NCBI RefSeq assembly: GCF_025822765.1
Contig: NZ_JACKUK010000025.1
Coordinates: 63,084-127,083 of the forward strand
Direction: 5' to 3'
DNA from: Mycobacterium barrassiae
GTDB lineage: Bacteria; Actinomycetota; Actinomycetes; Mycobacteriales; Mycobacteriaceae
Length of the DNA stretch: 64,000 bases
Shown here piece by piece: positions 54,359 through 63,557 of this stretch. Under the pieces are notes generated by a model. It was not told the origin of the DNA and searched no databases. It saw only the letters and a program-made list of their open reading frames with translations. The position numbers were made by a program, and so were the translations under genes. The first letter of the stretch is position 1. Every line of letters begins with the position of its first letter.

Positions 54359-54730
54359 GTGGAAACAGAACTTCGCTACGAGCGATGGTTCCTTCCGTTT
54401 TCGGTGCCACTCGGTTTGGGGCCGAAGCAAAGCGAGGTCTATATCGCGGACGACACCCTGCACGTCAAGTTCGGTTGGGGCTTTCGTACCTCGGTGCCGT
54501 TGTCCTCGATCGCCAAAGCGGAAGAAAACCACGACCGGGTGTACGCCTGGGGCGCGCACGGGTGGCGTGGCCGCGGGCTGGTGAACGGCTCGTCGAAAGG
54601 GATCGTCGAGCTCACCATCGACCCTCCGACCAAGGCTCATGTCATGGGGGTGCCGATCACGTTGAGGATGCTCTGGGTCAGCGTCACCGAGCCGGAGGCA
54701 TTGATCGGGGCCTGCACCCCCGAGGATTGA
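54359..54730 (+). CDS. Conserved hypothetical protein, possible PH-like fold
   Basis: Protein of 123 aa, beta-rich (RYERWFLPFSVPLGLGPKQSEVYIADDTLHVKFGWGFRTSVPLSSI), with no signal peptide or membrane segment. The pattern of a surface-exposed beta-barrel resembles PH-like proteins of actinobacteria, but this is not certain. The GTG is chosen on the basis of the leaderless -10; the open frame extends upstream only as a shadow of accD3. It lies between accD3 and echA6, where M. tuberculosis has nothing that I recall. Confidence 0.6.
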   Translation: METELRYERWFLPFSVPLGLGPKQSEVYIADDTLHVKFGWGFRTSVPLSSIAKAEENHDRVYAWGAHGWRGRGLVNGSSKGIVELTIDPPTKAHVMGVPITLRMLWVSVTEPEALIGACTPED

Positions 54731-54745
54731 CCGGGAATCTCCCGC

Positions 54746-54751
54746 TAGGGT
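54746..54751 (+). promoter_or_regulatory. -10 element, leaderless echA6 start
   Basis: TAGGGT followed by six bases and ATG. Confidence 0.55.
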
Positions 54752-54757
54752 GGCGCC

Positions 54758-55492
54758 ATGATTGGTGTGACCCGCGACGGCGATGTGATGACGCTGGAAA
54801 TGCAGCGCGCCGATCGCCGCAATGCGCTCAACGGCGCGCTCGTCGACGGACTCCGCGAGGCGGTCGAGAAGGCCGCGAGTGAAGACATCCGGGCCATCGT
54901 GCTGACCGGCCAGGGCCATGTCTTCAGTGCGGGTGCCGACCTGTCGGATGCGGCGGGAGTGGCCGAGGAGCTGCCCGACAAGGCCAAGGCGTTGAACTTT
55001 GCGATCGACAAGGCGCCGGTCCCGGTCATCGGCGCCATCAACGGTCCCGCGATCGGCGCCGGTGTCATTCTCGCGATGATCTGCGATCTGCGGGTCGTCG
55101 CGACCGAGGCGTACTTCCAGTTTCCCGTCGCGAAATACGGTCTGGCACTCGATAACTGGAGCATTCGACGACTGACGTCGCTCGTCGGTGCCGGCCGTGC
55201 CAGGGGCATGCTGCTCGGGGCGGAAAAGCTCACGTCAGCGGCCGCACTGCACACCGGCATGGCCAACCGCATCGGCACGCTGGCCGATGCTCAGGCCTGG
55301 GCCGCCGAACTCGCCGGCTACGCACCGCTGGCCCTGCAACACGCCAAGCGGGTGCTCAACGACGACGGCGCCTACGAGGAGCCGTGGCCCGAACACCAGG
55401 AGCTGTTCGATCGGGCCTGGGCCAGCCAGGACGTCATCGAGGCGCAGGTGGCGCGCATCGAGAAGCGGCCGCCGAGGTTCACGGGCGCCTGA
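54758..55492 (+). CDS. echA6: Crotonase-fold acyl-CoA binding protein EchA6
   Basis: Enoyl-CoA hydratase-like protein of 244 aa (EchA6, Rv0905, 243 aa). The CoA-binding fold is intact ([24 protein letters not shown]), but both catalytic Glu are absent: the usual GGGCELAMMCD-type site reads [11 protein letters not shown], and FxxPE reads FQFPVAKYG. In M. tuberculosis EchA6 has been reported to bind acyl-CoA and pass it to the FAS-II/mycolate system rather than hydrate. The stop overlaps the following metallo-hydrolase (TGATG). Confidence 0.92.
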   Translation: MIGVTRDGDVMTLEMQRADRRNALNGALVDGLREAVEKAASEDIRAIVLTGQGHVFSAGADLSDAAGVAEELPDKAKALNFAIDKAPVPVIGAINGPAIGAGVILAMICDLRVVATEAYFQFPVAKYGLALDNWSIRRLTSLVGAGRARGMLLGAEKLTSAAALHTGMANRIGTLADAQAWAAELAGYAPLALQHAKRVLNDDGAYEEPWPEHQELFDRAWASQDVIEAQVARIEKRPPRFTGA

Positions 55493-56601
55493 TGATCGGG
55501 GCGGCCCTACGCATCGGCTTTGGGACGGCGACGCTCCTGGCCGGTGGCTTGGCGTTACGTGCGCTGCAGGGCACCCCGTCCGCGCTCGGCGCATCACCGG
55601 CCGAGATCGACGGTGTCGCCAAGGGGTCCCCGAACTATCAGGACGGCGCGTTCGTCAACCTGGAACCGGCAAGCCCGATGAGCCTGACCCGGCAGGAGCA
55701 GTTCCTGCTGGTCCGTGAGGTCATCGGCAACAGCGCCAGCCAGCAGCCGGCCCAACCCGTCCCGCTGGTCACTCCCGATCCGAGCCTGGCGGCCGGCGAC
55801 CTGGCCGTCACCTGGTACGGCCACTCGTCGGCGGTCATCGAGGTCGACGGCTACCGCGTGCTGGCCGATCCCGTCTGGAGCGACCGCTGCTCCCCGTCCC
55901 GCACCCTCGGCCCGCGGCGGCTGCACCCGGTGCCGGCCCCGCTGGAGGCGATGCCCGCGATCGACGCGGTCATCATCAGCCACGACCACTACGACCACCT
56001 CGACGTCGATACCGTCAAACAGCTTGCCCTCACGCAGCGGGCCAAGTTCTTCGTGCCGCTGGGCATCGGCGCTCACCTGCGGTCCTGGCACATTCCCGCC
56101 GACCGCATCGTCGAACTCGACTGGAACGAAAGCGCCCAGCTCGGCGAACTCACCCTGGTGTGCACGCCCGCTCGGCACTTCTCCGGACGGTTCCTGACCA
56201 GGAACACCACCCTGTGGTCGTCGTGGGTACTTATCGGCCCCAGCCACCGCGCGTTCTTCGGCGGCGACACCGGATACTCGAAGAGCTTCGGCGATATCGG
56301 TGCAGAACATGGCCCGTTCGACCTCACCCTGATGCCCGTGGGCGCATACCACCCCGGTTGGCCCGACATCCACATGAATCCCGAGGACGCGGTCCGCGCC
56401 CACCGCGACGTCACCGATGCGGGGCTGCTGGTCCCGATCCACTGGGCGACGTTCCGCCTCGCACCGCATCCGTGGTCCGAGCCGGTGGAGCGGCTGATCA
56501 AAGCCGCAGACTCCGAGCGCGTGCTGGTCGAGGTGCCGAAGCCGGGACAGCGGGTGCAGCCCGACGAGGCACTGGCGAACGACCCGTGGTGGCGCCTCTA
56601 G
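55492..56601 (+). CDS. MBL-fold metallo-hydrolase, NAPE-PLD-like (Rv0906-like)
   Basis: Protein of 369 aa. A hydrophobic N-terminus ([25 protein letters not shown]) may be a signal or anchor; the hydrolase domain has WYGHSSAVIEVDG and the zinc-binding SHDHYDHLD (about 162), FFGGDTGYS and the last His in VPIHWATF. This pattern matches the NAPE-phospholipase D/UlaG-like class, so a phosphodiester of a lipid is a plausible substrate. It is coupled to echA6 and is the ortholog of Rv0906. Confidence 0.88.
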   Translation: MIGAALRIGFGTATLLAGGLALRALQGTPSALGASPAEIDGVAKGSPNYQDGAFVNLEPASPMSLTRQEQFLLVREVIGNSASQQPAQPVPLVTPDPSLAAGDLAVTWYGHSSAVIEVDGYRVLADPVWSDRCSPSRTLGPRRLHPVPAPLEAMPAIDAVIISHDHYDHLDVDTVKQLALTQRAKFFVPLGIGAHLRSWHIPADRIVELDWNESAQLGELTLVCTPARHFSGRFLTRNTTLWSSWVLIGPSHRAFFGGDTGYSKSFGDIGAEHGPFDLTLMPVGAYHPGWPDIHMNPEDAVRAHRDVTDAGLLVPIHWATFRLAPHPWSEPVERLIKAADSERVLVEVPKPGQRVQPDEALANDPWWRL

Positions 56602-56673
56602 CCGTTCGCCGAGTGCATGCTTGGTGACGGACCTATTCGCGATTCGTGTACAACATGCGTGCAGTCGACGGGA

Positions 56674-56679
56674 TACGGT
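56674..56679 (+). promoter_or_regulatory. -10 element for the beta-lactamase-like gene
   Basis: TACGGT seven bases before the chosen ATG, compatible with leaderless start. Confidence 0.45.
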
Positions 56680-56686
56680 GCACGTC

Positions 56687-58273
56687 ATGAATGCACTGGC
56701 CAGGCTCGCGGTCGTGGGGTTGATCGCGCTGCTGCCGGGCTGCGCAACGGACAGGCCGGCCGACCCGGCGCCGCCGTCGACGCCGACCCAGGCCGACGTT
56801 CCGCCGCCGCTGGTGCCCGCGATGCCGTTGCCGGAGAACGCCGTCGACAAAGCCGTCGCCAAGCTCGACGGCATCGCCGAGGAGCTGATGCGCAAGTCCC
56901 GCATCCCCGGAATGGCCGTCGCCGTCGTGCACAAGGGGAAGACCGTGTACGCGAAGGGGTTCGGCGTCAAAGATGTGAAAGCCGGCGCCTCCGAGGCAAA
57001 CCGCGTGGACGCGGACACGGTCTTTCAGCTGGCGTCGGTGTCGAAGTCGATCTCCGCAACGGTGGTCGCCCACCAGGTCGGCGTGAACGCGATCGGTTGG
57101 GACGCCCCGATCGTGTCGAAGCTGCCGTGGTTCGCGCTCTCGGATCCGACAGTGACGCAACTGGTCACCGTCGGTGACATGATGTCGCACCGGTCCGGTC
57201 TTCCCGACCATGCCGGCGACATGCTCGAAGACATCGGACACGACCGGCGCTACGTGCTCGAACATCTGCGGGATTTCCCGCTGGATCCGTTCCGAATCTC
57301 CTACGCCTACACCAACTATGGGTACACCACGGGCGCCGAGGCGGTCGCGGCGAGCGCAGGCAAGCCGTGGGAGGTGCTGGCCGACGAGGTGTTGTTCGAC
57401 CCCGTTGGGATGGCGTCGACGAGTTTCCGGTTCACGGACTACGAGTCGAGGCCCAACCGCGCCATCGGCCATATCCACATCGACGGTTCCTACGAGCCGC
57501 TCTACGTCCGCAACGCGGACGCCCAAGCGCCTGCGGGCGGGGCCAGTTCGTCGCTCAACGACATGACCCGCTGGCTCGCGATGGTGCTCGCGAACGGCAA
57601 GCACGATGACACGCAGATCGTCGACGCCAATGCGCTGCTGCCCGCCCTGACCCCGCAGATCGTCTCGAGCCCCGCGTCGGAACCTGCGATGCGGTCCGGG
57701 TTCTACGGCTTCGGCTTCAACGTCGGGACAACGTCGGCGGCCCGCACGGAACTCAGTCACTCGGGCGCCTTCGAACTCGGCGCGGGCACCAACTTCGTCG
57801 TCCTGCCGTCGGCCGACGTGGCCATCGTCGCGCTCACCAACGCCACGCCATCGGGTGTGCCCGAGACGCTGACCGCCCAGTTCGCGGACCTGGTGCAGTT
57901 CGGCGAAGTGCGTGAGGACTGGTACGGCCTGTACAGCGCGGCCTTCGCCAAGATGGAGAAACCGGTCGGGTCACTGGTGGGCAAGCAGCCACCGCCGAAT
58001 GCGGCGCCCCCGGCGCCGTTGTCGACGTACGTCGGGACCTATCGGAACGACTTCTGGGGTCCGGCCCGAGTCACCGAGAAGAACGGGACGCTGATGCTGG
58101 CGCTCGGCTCGAAGCTGAACGTTCCGCTCGACCACTGGGACGGCAACGTGTTCACCTTCAAGTTCGTCACCGAAAACGCCCCGCCGGGAACGATTTCGAT
58201 GGCCACCTTCGACGGCGACAAGCTGGTGCTCGAGTATTACGACGAGTTCGGTAAGGGGACGTTCACCAAATGA
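56687..58273 (+). CDS. Beta-lactamase-family lipoprotein (Rv0907-like)
   Basis: Serine-hydrolase of the class C beta-lactamase/penicillin-binding type (528 aa). A lipoprotein signal with lipobox LLPGC lies at about residue 20. The active-site Ser-Lys is in [12 protein letters not shown] (about 117), the YxN motif is YTNYGYTT (about 207) and the third motif HSGAFE (about 357). A C-terminal domain (about 440-528) is beta-rich. It may be a peptidase or esterase of the cell envelope rather than a true beta-lactamase. Its TGA overlaps the ATG of ctpE. Confidence 0.88.
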   Translation: MNALARLAVVGLIALLPGCATDRPADPAPPSTPTQADVPPPLVPAMPLPENAVDKAVAKLDGIAEELMRKSRIPGMAVAVVHKGKTVYAKGFGVKDVKAGASEANRVDADTVFQLASVSKSISATVVAHQVGVNAIGWDAPIVSKLPWFALSDPTVTQLVTVGDMMSHRSGLPDHAGDMLEDIGHDRRYVLEHLRDFPLDPFRISYAYTNYGYTTGAEAVAASAGKPWEVLADEVLFDPVGMASTSFRFTDYESRPNRAIGHIHIDGSYEPLYVRNADAQAPAGGASSSLNDMTRWLAMVLANGKHDDTQIVDANALLPALTPQIVSSPASEPAMRSGFYGFGFNVGTTSAARTELSHSGAFELGAGTNFVVLPSADVAIVALTNATPSGVPETLTAQFADLVQFGEVREDWYGLYSAAFAKMEKPVGSLVGKQPPPNAAPPAPLSTYVGTYRNDFWGPARVTEKNGTLMLALGSKLNVPLDHWDGNVFTFKFVTENAPPGTISMATFDGDKLVLEYYDEFGKGTFTK

Positions 58274-60660
58274 CCACCATCCCAGGCGTCAACATCGCCG
58301 GGCTCTCCGATGCCGAAGTCGCACAGCGTGTTTCCGAAGGAAAGACCAACGATGTGCCGACTCGTGCGGCACGCAGCGTCTCCGAGATCGTGCGGGCCAA
58401 CGTGTTCACCCGCATCAACGCCATTCTCGGTGTCCTGCTGGTCATCGTGCTGTCCACCGGGTCGGTGATCAACGGCGCGTTCGGGTTGCTCATCATCGCC
58501 AACAGCGCGATCGGCATCATCCAGGAGCTGCGAGCCAAGCAGACACTGGACAAGCTGGCGATCGTCGGGCAGGCGAAACCCTTGGTGCGCAGGCAATCCG
58601 GCACCAAGGCGGTGCTTCCCGGCGAGATCGTGCTCGACGACATCATCGAGCTCGGGCCGGGCGACCAGATCGTCGTCGACGGTGAAATCGTCGAGGAGGC
58701 CAATCTCGAGGTCGACGAGTCGCTGCTCACCGGTGAGGCCGACCCGATCGCCAAGGACGTCGGGGACGGGGTGATGTCGGGCAGCTTCGTCGTCGCGGGC
58801 AGCGGCGCGTACCGCGCCACCAAGGTCGGCCGGGAAGCCTATGCGGCCAAGCTCGCCGAGGAGGCCAGCAAGTTCACTCTGGTGAACTCGGAACTGCGCA
58901 GCGGTATCAACAAGATCCTGCAGTTCATCACCTATCTGTTGATCCCCGCGGGTCTGCTGATCATCTACACGCAGCTGTTCACCACCGGCGCGGACTGGCG
59001 GCAGGCCGTGTTGCGGATGGTCGGTGCATTGGTGCCGATGGTGCCCGAAGGCCTGGTGCTGATGACGTCGATCGCGTTCGCCGTCGGCGTGATCCGGCTG
59101 GGCCGCAGGCAGTGCCTGGTCAACGAATTGCCCGCTATCGAGGGATTGGCCCGCGTCGACGTCGTATGCGCCGACAAGACCGGCACCCTCACCGAAAACG
59201 GCATGAGGGTCTCGGATCTGAAGAAGCTGGACGACCGCGCCGTCGCCGACATCCTCGCGCAACTCGCCGCCGACGACGCCCGACCCAACGCGAGCATGCA
59301 GGCCATCGCGGAGGCCTACAAGATGCCGCCTGGGTGGGAACCCACGGCGATCGCACCGTTCAAGTCCGCCACCAAGTGGAGCGGCGCGTCGTACGGAGAA
59401 CACGGCAACTGGGTGATCGGCGCGCCCGACGTGCTGCTCGAGCCGGGATCCGAAATCGCCCAGCAGGCAGAGGAAATCGGCGCGAAGGGGTTGCGGGTGC
59501 TGCTGCTCGGCTCTTCGGATCTGTCCGTCGACCACCCGGACGCGCCGGGATGTGTCACACCGGCGGCGCTGGTGGTGCTCGAGCAGCGTATCCGGCCCGA
59601 CGCCCATGACACTCTGGATTACTTTGCGGATCAGAAGGTTTCGATCAAGGTGATCTCGGGTGACAACGCCGTGTCGGTCGGGGCGGTGGCGGGCTCGCTC
59701 GGGCTGACCGGCGAGACGATGGACGCGCGTCAGCTACCCGACGACCCCGAACAGCTGGCCAACACCCTGGAGGAGTACACCACTTTCGGCAGGGTCCGGC
59801 CGGATCAGAAGAGGGCCATGGTGCACGCCCTGCAGTCGCGCGGCCATACCGTCGCGATGACCGGCGACGGCGTCAACGACGTGCTCGCGCTCAAGGACGC
59901 CGACATCGGCGTGGCGATGGGCTCAGGCAGTTCGGCTTCGCGCGCGGTGGCCCAGATCGTGTTGCTGGACAACAAGTTCGCGACGCTGCCGCACGTCGTC
60001 GGTGAGGGCCGCCGCGTCATCGGCAACATCGAACGCGTCTCGAACCTCTTCCTCACCAAGACGGTGTACTCGGTGCTGCTCGCGATCCTCGTCGGCCTGG
60101 GCGGGTTGTCGTCCAAGCTGTTCGGCACCGATCCACTGCTGTTCCCGTTCCAGCCGATTCACGTGACGATCGCAGCGTGGTTCACCATCGGCATCCCGGC
60201 CTTCATCCTGTCGCTCGCGCCCAACAACGAGCGCGCGCACCCGGGGTTCGTGCGCCGGGTCATGACGGCGGCGCTGCCATCGGGCATCGTGGTGGGGATC
60301 GCGACGTTCACCTCGTACCTGGTGGCGTATCAGGGGCGCACGGCCACCCCCGTCGAGCAGACGCAGGCGTCGACGGCGGCACTGATCACACTGCTGGTGA
60401 CGGGGGTGTGGGTGCTTGCGGTCGTGGCACGGCCGTACCAGTGGTGGCGAGTGGCGCTGGTGGTGTCGTCCGGCCTGGCGTATGTGGTGATCTTCTCGAT
60501 CCCACTGGCTCGAAAGGCGTTCATGCTCGACCCGTCGAACCTCAAAACCACGTCGATCGCCCTGCTCATCGGGATCATCGGGGCGGCGGCCGTCGAGGTC
60601 ATCTGGTGGGTTCAGGGAGCGGTTCTGGGCGAACGCCGGCGGCTGTGGCGCTCGGAGTAG
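58270..60660 (+). CDS. ctpE: Calcium-type P-type ATPase CtpE
   Basis: P-type cation ATPase of 796 aa (CtpE, Rv0908, about 797). The phosphorylation motif is [12 protein letters not shown] (Asp301 or nearby), the ion-binding M4 motif [10 protein letters not shown], the actuator TGEAD and the hinge [22 protein letters not shown]. The pump has been shown in mycobacteria to import calcium. The gene is the last of the echA6-Rv0906-Rv0907-ctpE string, with overlaps at two of three junctions. Confidence 0.95.
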   Translation: MTTIPGVNIAGLSDAEVAQRVSEGKTNDVPTRAARSVSEIVRANVFTRINAILGVLLVIVLSTGSVINGAFGLLIIANSAIGIIQELRAKQTLDKLAIVGQAKPLVRRQSGTKAVLPGEIVLDDIIELGPGDQIVVDGEIVEEANLEVDESLLTGEADPIAKDVGDGVMSGSFVVAGSGAYRATKVGREAYAAKLAEEASKFTLVNSELRSGINKILQFITYLLIPAGLLIIYTQLFTTGADWRQAVLRMVGALVPMVPEGLVLMTSIAFAVGVIRLGRRQCLVNELPAIEGLARVDVVCADKTGTLTENGMRVSDLKKLDDRAVADILAQLAADDARPNASMQAIAEAYKMPPGWEPTAIAPFKSATKWSGASYGEHGNWVIGAPDVLLEPGSEIAQQAEEIGAKGLRVLLLGSSDLSVDHPDAPGCVTPAALVVLEQRIRPDAHDTLDYFADQKVSIKVISGDNAVSVGAVAGSLGLTGETMDARQLPDDPEQLANTLEEYTTFGRVRPDQKRAMVHALQSRGHTVAMTGDGVNDVLALKDADIGVAMGSGSSASRAVAQIVLLDNKFATLPHVVGEGRRVIGNIERVSNLFLTKTVYSVLLAILVGLGGLSSKLFGTDPLLFPFQPIHVTIAAWFTIGIPAFILSLAPNNERAHPGFVRRVMTAALPSGIVVGIATFTSYLVAYQGRTATPVEQTQASTAALITLLVTGVWVLAVVARPYQWWRVALVVSSGLAYVVIFSIPLARKAFMLDPSNLKTTSIALLIGIIGAAAVEVIWWVQGAVLGERRRLWRSE

Positions 60661-60663
60661 GCT
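60658..60663 (+). promoter_or_regulatory. -10 element, leaderless antitoxin start
   Basis: TAGGCT overlaps the ctpE stop and lies six bases before the antitoxin ATG, so the toxin-antitoxin pair can be made independently of ctpE. Confidence 0.5.
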
Positions 60664-60669
60664 GGCCAC

Positions 60670-60852
60670 ATGGCAATCCTCGACAAGGTGAAGAATCTGC
60701 TGGCCAAGAACGCCGACAAGGTGGACACCGCGATCGACAAGGCCGGTGACATCGTCGACCAGAAGACGCAGGGCAAATACACCCAGCACGTCGATAAGGT
60801 GCAGGAGGCCGCCAAGAAGGCGGTCGACAAGAGCAACCCGCAGAACCCCTAG
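60670..60852 (+). CDS. Antitoxin, MT0933-like (Rv0909-like)
   Basis: Helical, Lys-rich 60-aa protein of the MT0933 antitoxin family (MAILDKVKNLLAKNADKVDT, then QGKYTQHVDKVQEAAKKAVDK). In M. tuberculosis Rv0909-Rv0910 is listed as a toxin-antitoxin pair. It precedes the SRPBCC-fold gene by eight bases. Confidence 0.88.
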   Translation: MAILDKVKNLLAKNADKVDTAIDKAGDIVDQKTQGKYTQHVDKVQEAAKKAVDKSNPQNP

Positions 60853-60860
60853 ACACACCT

Positions 60861-61307
60861 ATGGCCAAACTTTCCGTCTCCGTCGACGTCCCCCTTCCGC
60901 CGGAGAAGGCGTGGGAGTGCGCGTCTGATCTGCCCCGCTACCAGGAGTGGCTGAGCATCCACAAGGTGTGGCGGAGCAAGCTGCCTGAAACCCTTGAGAA
61001 GGGCACGGCCATCGAGTCGATCGTCGAAGTCAAGGGCATGCCCGTGCGGATCAAGTGGACCATCGTCCACTTCAAGCCGCCAGAGACCATCACCCTGGAC
61101 GGTAAGGGTGAGGGCGGCGTCAAGGTCAAGCTCATCGGCAAGGTGAAGCCCTCCAAGAAGGTCAACGAAGGGTCGAGTGTGTCCTTCGACGTGCACCTCG
61201 GCGGTCCTGCGTTGTTCGGACCGATCGGGATGGTGGTCGCCGGCGCGTTGAAGAGCGACTTCCGAGAGTCGTTGGACCGCTTCCAGGCCGTGTTCGCCCC
61301 CGCCTGA
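60861..61307 (+). CDS. SRPBCC-fold toxin (Rv0910-like)
   Basis: Protein of 148 aa with the SRPBCC fold (LSVSVDVPLPPEKAWECASDLPRYQEWLSIHKVW and a long C-terminal helix ADFRESLDRFQAVF-like). It is the ortholog of Rv0910, reported as the toxin partner of Rv0909. No nuclease motif is visible, which is unusual for a toxin, and the mechanism is unclear. Confidence 0.85.
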   Translation: MAKLSVSVDVPLPPEKAWECASDLPRYQEWLSIHKVWRSKLPETLEKGTAIESIVEVKGMPVRIKWTIVHFKPPETITLDGKGEGGVKVKLIGKVKPSKKVNEGSSVSFDVHLGGPALFGPIGMVVAGALKSDFRESLDRFQAVFAPA

Positions 61308-61354
61308 ACAACTAACCCCGCCAGCGGTTTTCGCGTCTGCTCGCGAGTGGAGGG

Positions 61355-61921
61355 TTACCGGCGAAGTTGGCGACGCACCAGCTTCGCGAACTCGACCGTC
61401 GAACGGCGCACCGACTCGAATTCCAGTGACACCAGCAGGGTGTCCACCATCGCGAACGGCAGGGTGGTGGCCACCGCGCCTCGGCCGTACTCGATGTGCC
61501 ACGAGCCGGGATGGATGGTCATGCCTCGGGCTTGACCCCGCACCATGTGTGCGTGTTCGCCGGGTAACAGCGTCGAGGCGGTGAGGTCGTCCGATTCGAC
61601 GTCATACCAGTCGATCTGACCCGCGATCAGGAACTTGTGCACGTCCACATGCTTGTAGCGGCCCGAAAAGCCTTGAGTACCAGTGGGTGAGCCGAAGATG
61701 ACGATGTACTCCCGTGGGCTGAAGTAGAGAAACCTGACCTTGCCGAGGATGCCTCCCGCCTTACTGCCCACCCACCGTCCCGGCGCGGGATCGATGAGAT
61801 CGGGATACTCGTCGGCCAGCGCCTCGACGGCCCGGGTGATCAGCTCACCGTCCTCCAGCGGCAAGCCGACAACCTGCTTGGCCACCCTGCCCAGCACGTC
61901 CGGATCGATCTTGTACGCCAT
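61355..61921 (-). CDS. ERG2/sigma-1 receptor-like protein
   Basis: Protein of 188 aa that follows the eukaryotic ERG2 (sterol C8-isomerase)/sigma-1 receptor family over its full ligand-binding domain: LGRVAKQVVGLP, WVGSKAGGILG (about 50), EYIVIFGS and GTQGFSGRY (about 71-89), LLPGE (118-122), and HIEYGRGAVATTLPFAMVDT (142-161), including Glu144 where sigma-1 has its ligand-binding Glu172. The second ligand carboxylate (Asp126 in sigma-1) is not clearly kept. The N-terminal membrane helix of the eukaryotic proteins is absent. The ATG overlaps the P450 stop (TGATG); it is the last gene of the operon. A sterol or amphiphilic amine ligand is an inference. Confidence 0.85.
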   Translation of the reverse strand: MAYKIDPDVLGRVAKQVVGLPLEDGELITRAVEALADEYPDLIDPAPGRWVGSKAGGILGKVRFLYFSPREYIVIFGSPTGTQGFSGRYKHVDVHKFLIAGQIDWYDVESDDLTASTLLPGEHAHMVRGQARGMTIHPGSWHIEYGRGAVATTLPFAMVDTLLVSLEFESVRRSTVEFAKLVRRQLRR

Positions 61922-63147
61922 CAGCCGAACTCTATCCGCAGGCTCGTCGGCCCGCTGAGCCCCAGCAGCGGTTTCCAGGGCACCGATTCGGTGCGGGACG
62001 GGTTGGGCAGACGCTGGGACAGGATCTTCAGCGCCTCGGCGAGTTCCAGCCGCGCCAGGTTGGCGCCGAGGCAGTAGTGCACCCCGCCGCCGAAGGTCAG
62101 GATCGGCGGCGGGTCGTCGCGGGTGATGTCGAAGCGTTCCGGATCGTCATAGATCGCGCTATCACGGTTGGCCGCATAGGTATTGACGATGATGAACGTC
62201 TCTGCGGGGAACGTGTAGTCGTCGATCACGACGTCCTCGGCGACGCTCCGCACCGTGCTGCACATGGACGGTGAATGGCGCATCGTCTCTTCGACAGCGC
62301 GCATCGCCAACTCCGGCCGCTCCCGTAGCAGCGACCACTGCTCCGGGTGATCGCAAAGAACCTGCATCGACGCGGCGAGCTGGCTTCGCGTTGTATCCGT
62401 GCCCGCCACCAGAATGCTGAACGCCAGCATCCGCAATTCGCCGGTGTCGAGGCGATCGCCGGCATCCTCGATCCGGATGAGTTCGGAGAGCAGGTCGTCG
62501 GTCAGGTTTTGCCGCCGTGCCGCAACCATATCGTCGATGTAGGAGTCGAATTCGTCCCACGCCTTGAGGACGACGGGCTCCTCCTCGGCCAGGTTGCAGT
62601 CGAAGCTGACGATCTTGAAGATGTCGTCGGCCCAACGTGAGAACTGCCGCCAGTCCTCACGCGGCGCGCCGAGCAGCGCGCAGATGACCGGAATGGGGTA
62701 GGGGCGGGCGATATCCGCGACGAACTCGCAGCCCCCTGAGTCGGCCACCGCGTCGATGAGCTCGTTCACCACTGTGTGGATGGTGTCGTGCATCCGTGCG
62801 GTCGCCCGCGGCGTGAATGCCCGTGAGACCAACCCGCGCAGCCGGCGATGCTCATCGCCCTCCATGTTCAAGATGCTGCGAGTCACCCTGTCCCACAGCG
62901 GTCCTGACGTGATGCCGTGGGCGGAGAGGTGGATGCCCTTGGGTACGACGAACCGGGGGTCGCGCAGCACGGTGCGGGCCAGTTCGTACGAGAGCACTTC
63001 GGGGCCGATCGGCCCCAGCGCGATCGGGGCGGCCTGTTGCGCCGCGCGGAACTGCGGGTAGATCTCCTGCGGTGTGGCGGTGATGTCGTACTGCAGGGTG
63101 GGCAGGTCCGCGTCGAACACACTGGGTTTGGCGGCGTCGACGGTCAT
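61921..63147 (-). CDS. Cytochrome P450
   Basis: Soluble bacterial class I P450 of 408 aa. The I-helix oxygen motif is VAGTDTTRSQLA, the K-helix ExxR is EETMR, and the haem ligand is Cys359 in FGGGVHYCLGANLARLE. The N-terminal LNMEGDEHRRLRGLVSRAFTPR and its general form place it near steroid/terpene-oxidising mycobacterial P450s, but the subfamily is not named. The ATG overlaps the VOC gene (ATGA) and its stop overlaps the ERG2-like gene, a strong sign of a single pathway. Confidence 0.94.
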   Translation of the reverse strand: MTVDAAKPSVFDADLPTLQYDITATPQEIYPQFRAAQQAAPIALGPIGPEVLSYELARTVLRDPRFVVPKGIHLSAHGITSGPLWDRVTRSILNMEGDEHRRLRGLVSRAFTPRATARMHDTIHTVVNELIDAVADSGGCEFVADIARPYPIPVICALLGAPREDWRQFSRWADDIFKIVSFDCNLAEEEPVVLKAWDEFDSYIDDMVAARRQNLTDDLLSELIRIEDAGDRLDTGELRMLAFSILVAGTDTTRSQLAASMQVLCDHPEQWSLLRERPELAMRAVEETMRHSPSMCSTVRSVAEDVVIDDYTFPAETFIIVNTYAANRDSAIYDDPERFDITRDDPPPILTFGGGVHYCLGANLARLELAEALKILSQRLPNPSRTESVPWKPLLGLSGPTSLRIEFG

Positions 63148-63557
63148 GGCACGTTGGTGTCCAAGAGGGTCAGCGGAAGACCGAGCACGGACAGGTCGAT
63201 CTCTTCCAGGTGTGTGCCGTCGCCCGCCAGCTTCTGTCGGAATCGGATTGCTGCGCCGTACCTCTCGGCGACGGACTCCGCAGCCGAGGCCTCGGGGATC
63301 TGCAGCACGACGGTGTAGATCCCGTCACCCTTCTCGTCGAGAAACGTCTGCACATTAGCGGCGACGGCAACCGTCGATCCCGGAATCGGGCTGATCAACT
63401 CGACCCCTCGGTCCCAGTCCAAGCTCACGCGGACACCGAGCTCGGTCAGCTCCGCCGGCTGCAATGTGAAGCCGAGGTCGGTGAACATCCGCGCGACGGT
63501 CTCGTGCCGCTCAGGAGCAACGGCGAAAACAACGTGATGAAGCCGAGATTCGGTCAT
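63144..63557 (-). CDS. VOC-family protein
   Basis: Glyoxalase/vicinal-oxygen-chelate protein of 137 aa (LHHVVFAVAPERHETVARMFTDLGF, GVELISPIPGS, EKGDGIYTVVLQIPEASAAES). The usual metal His and Glu residues are partly visible (His in LHHVV, Glu in GVELISP). Its reaction is unknown. The start overlaps the stop of the upstream gene, and its stop overlaps the P450 start, so it is part of the same unit. Confidence 0.85.
   Translation of the reverse strand: MTESRLHHVVFAVAPERHETVARMFTDLGFTLQPAELTELGVRVSLDWDRGVELISPIPGSTVAVAANVQTFLDEKGDGIYTVVLQIPEASAAESVAERYGAAIRFRQKLAGDGTHLEEIDLSVLGLPLTLLDTNVP

Noticed and set aside
61308-61354. Possible third family of palindrome downstream of the SRPBCC toxin gene
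   Set aside because: Only an 8-base CTCGCGAG palindrome is seen, and it shares no arms with families A or B.
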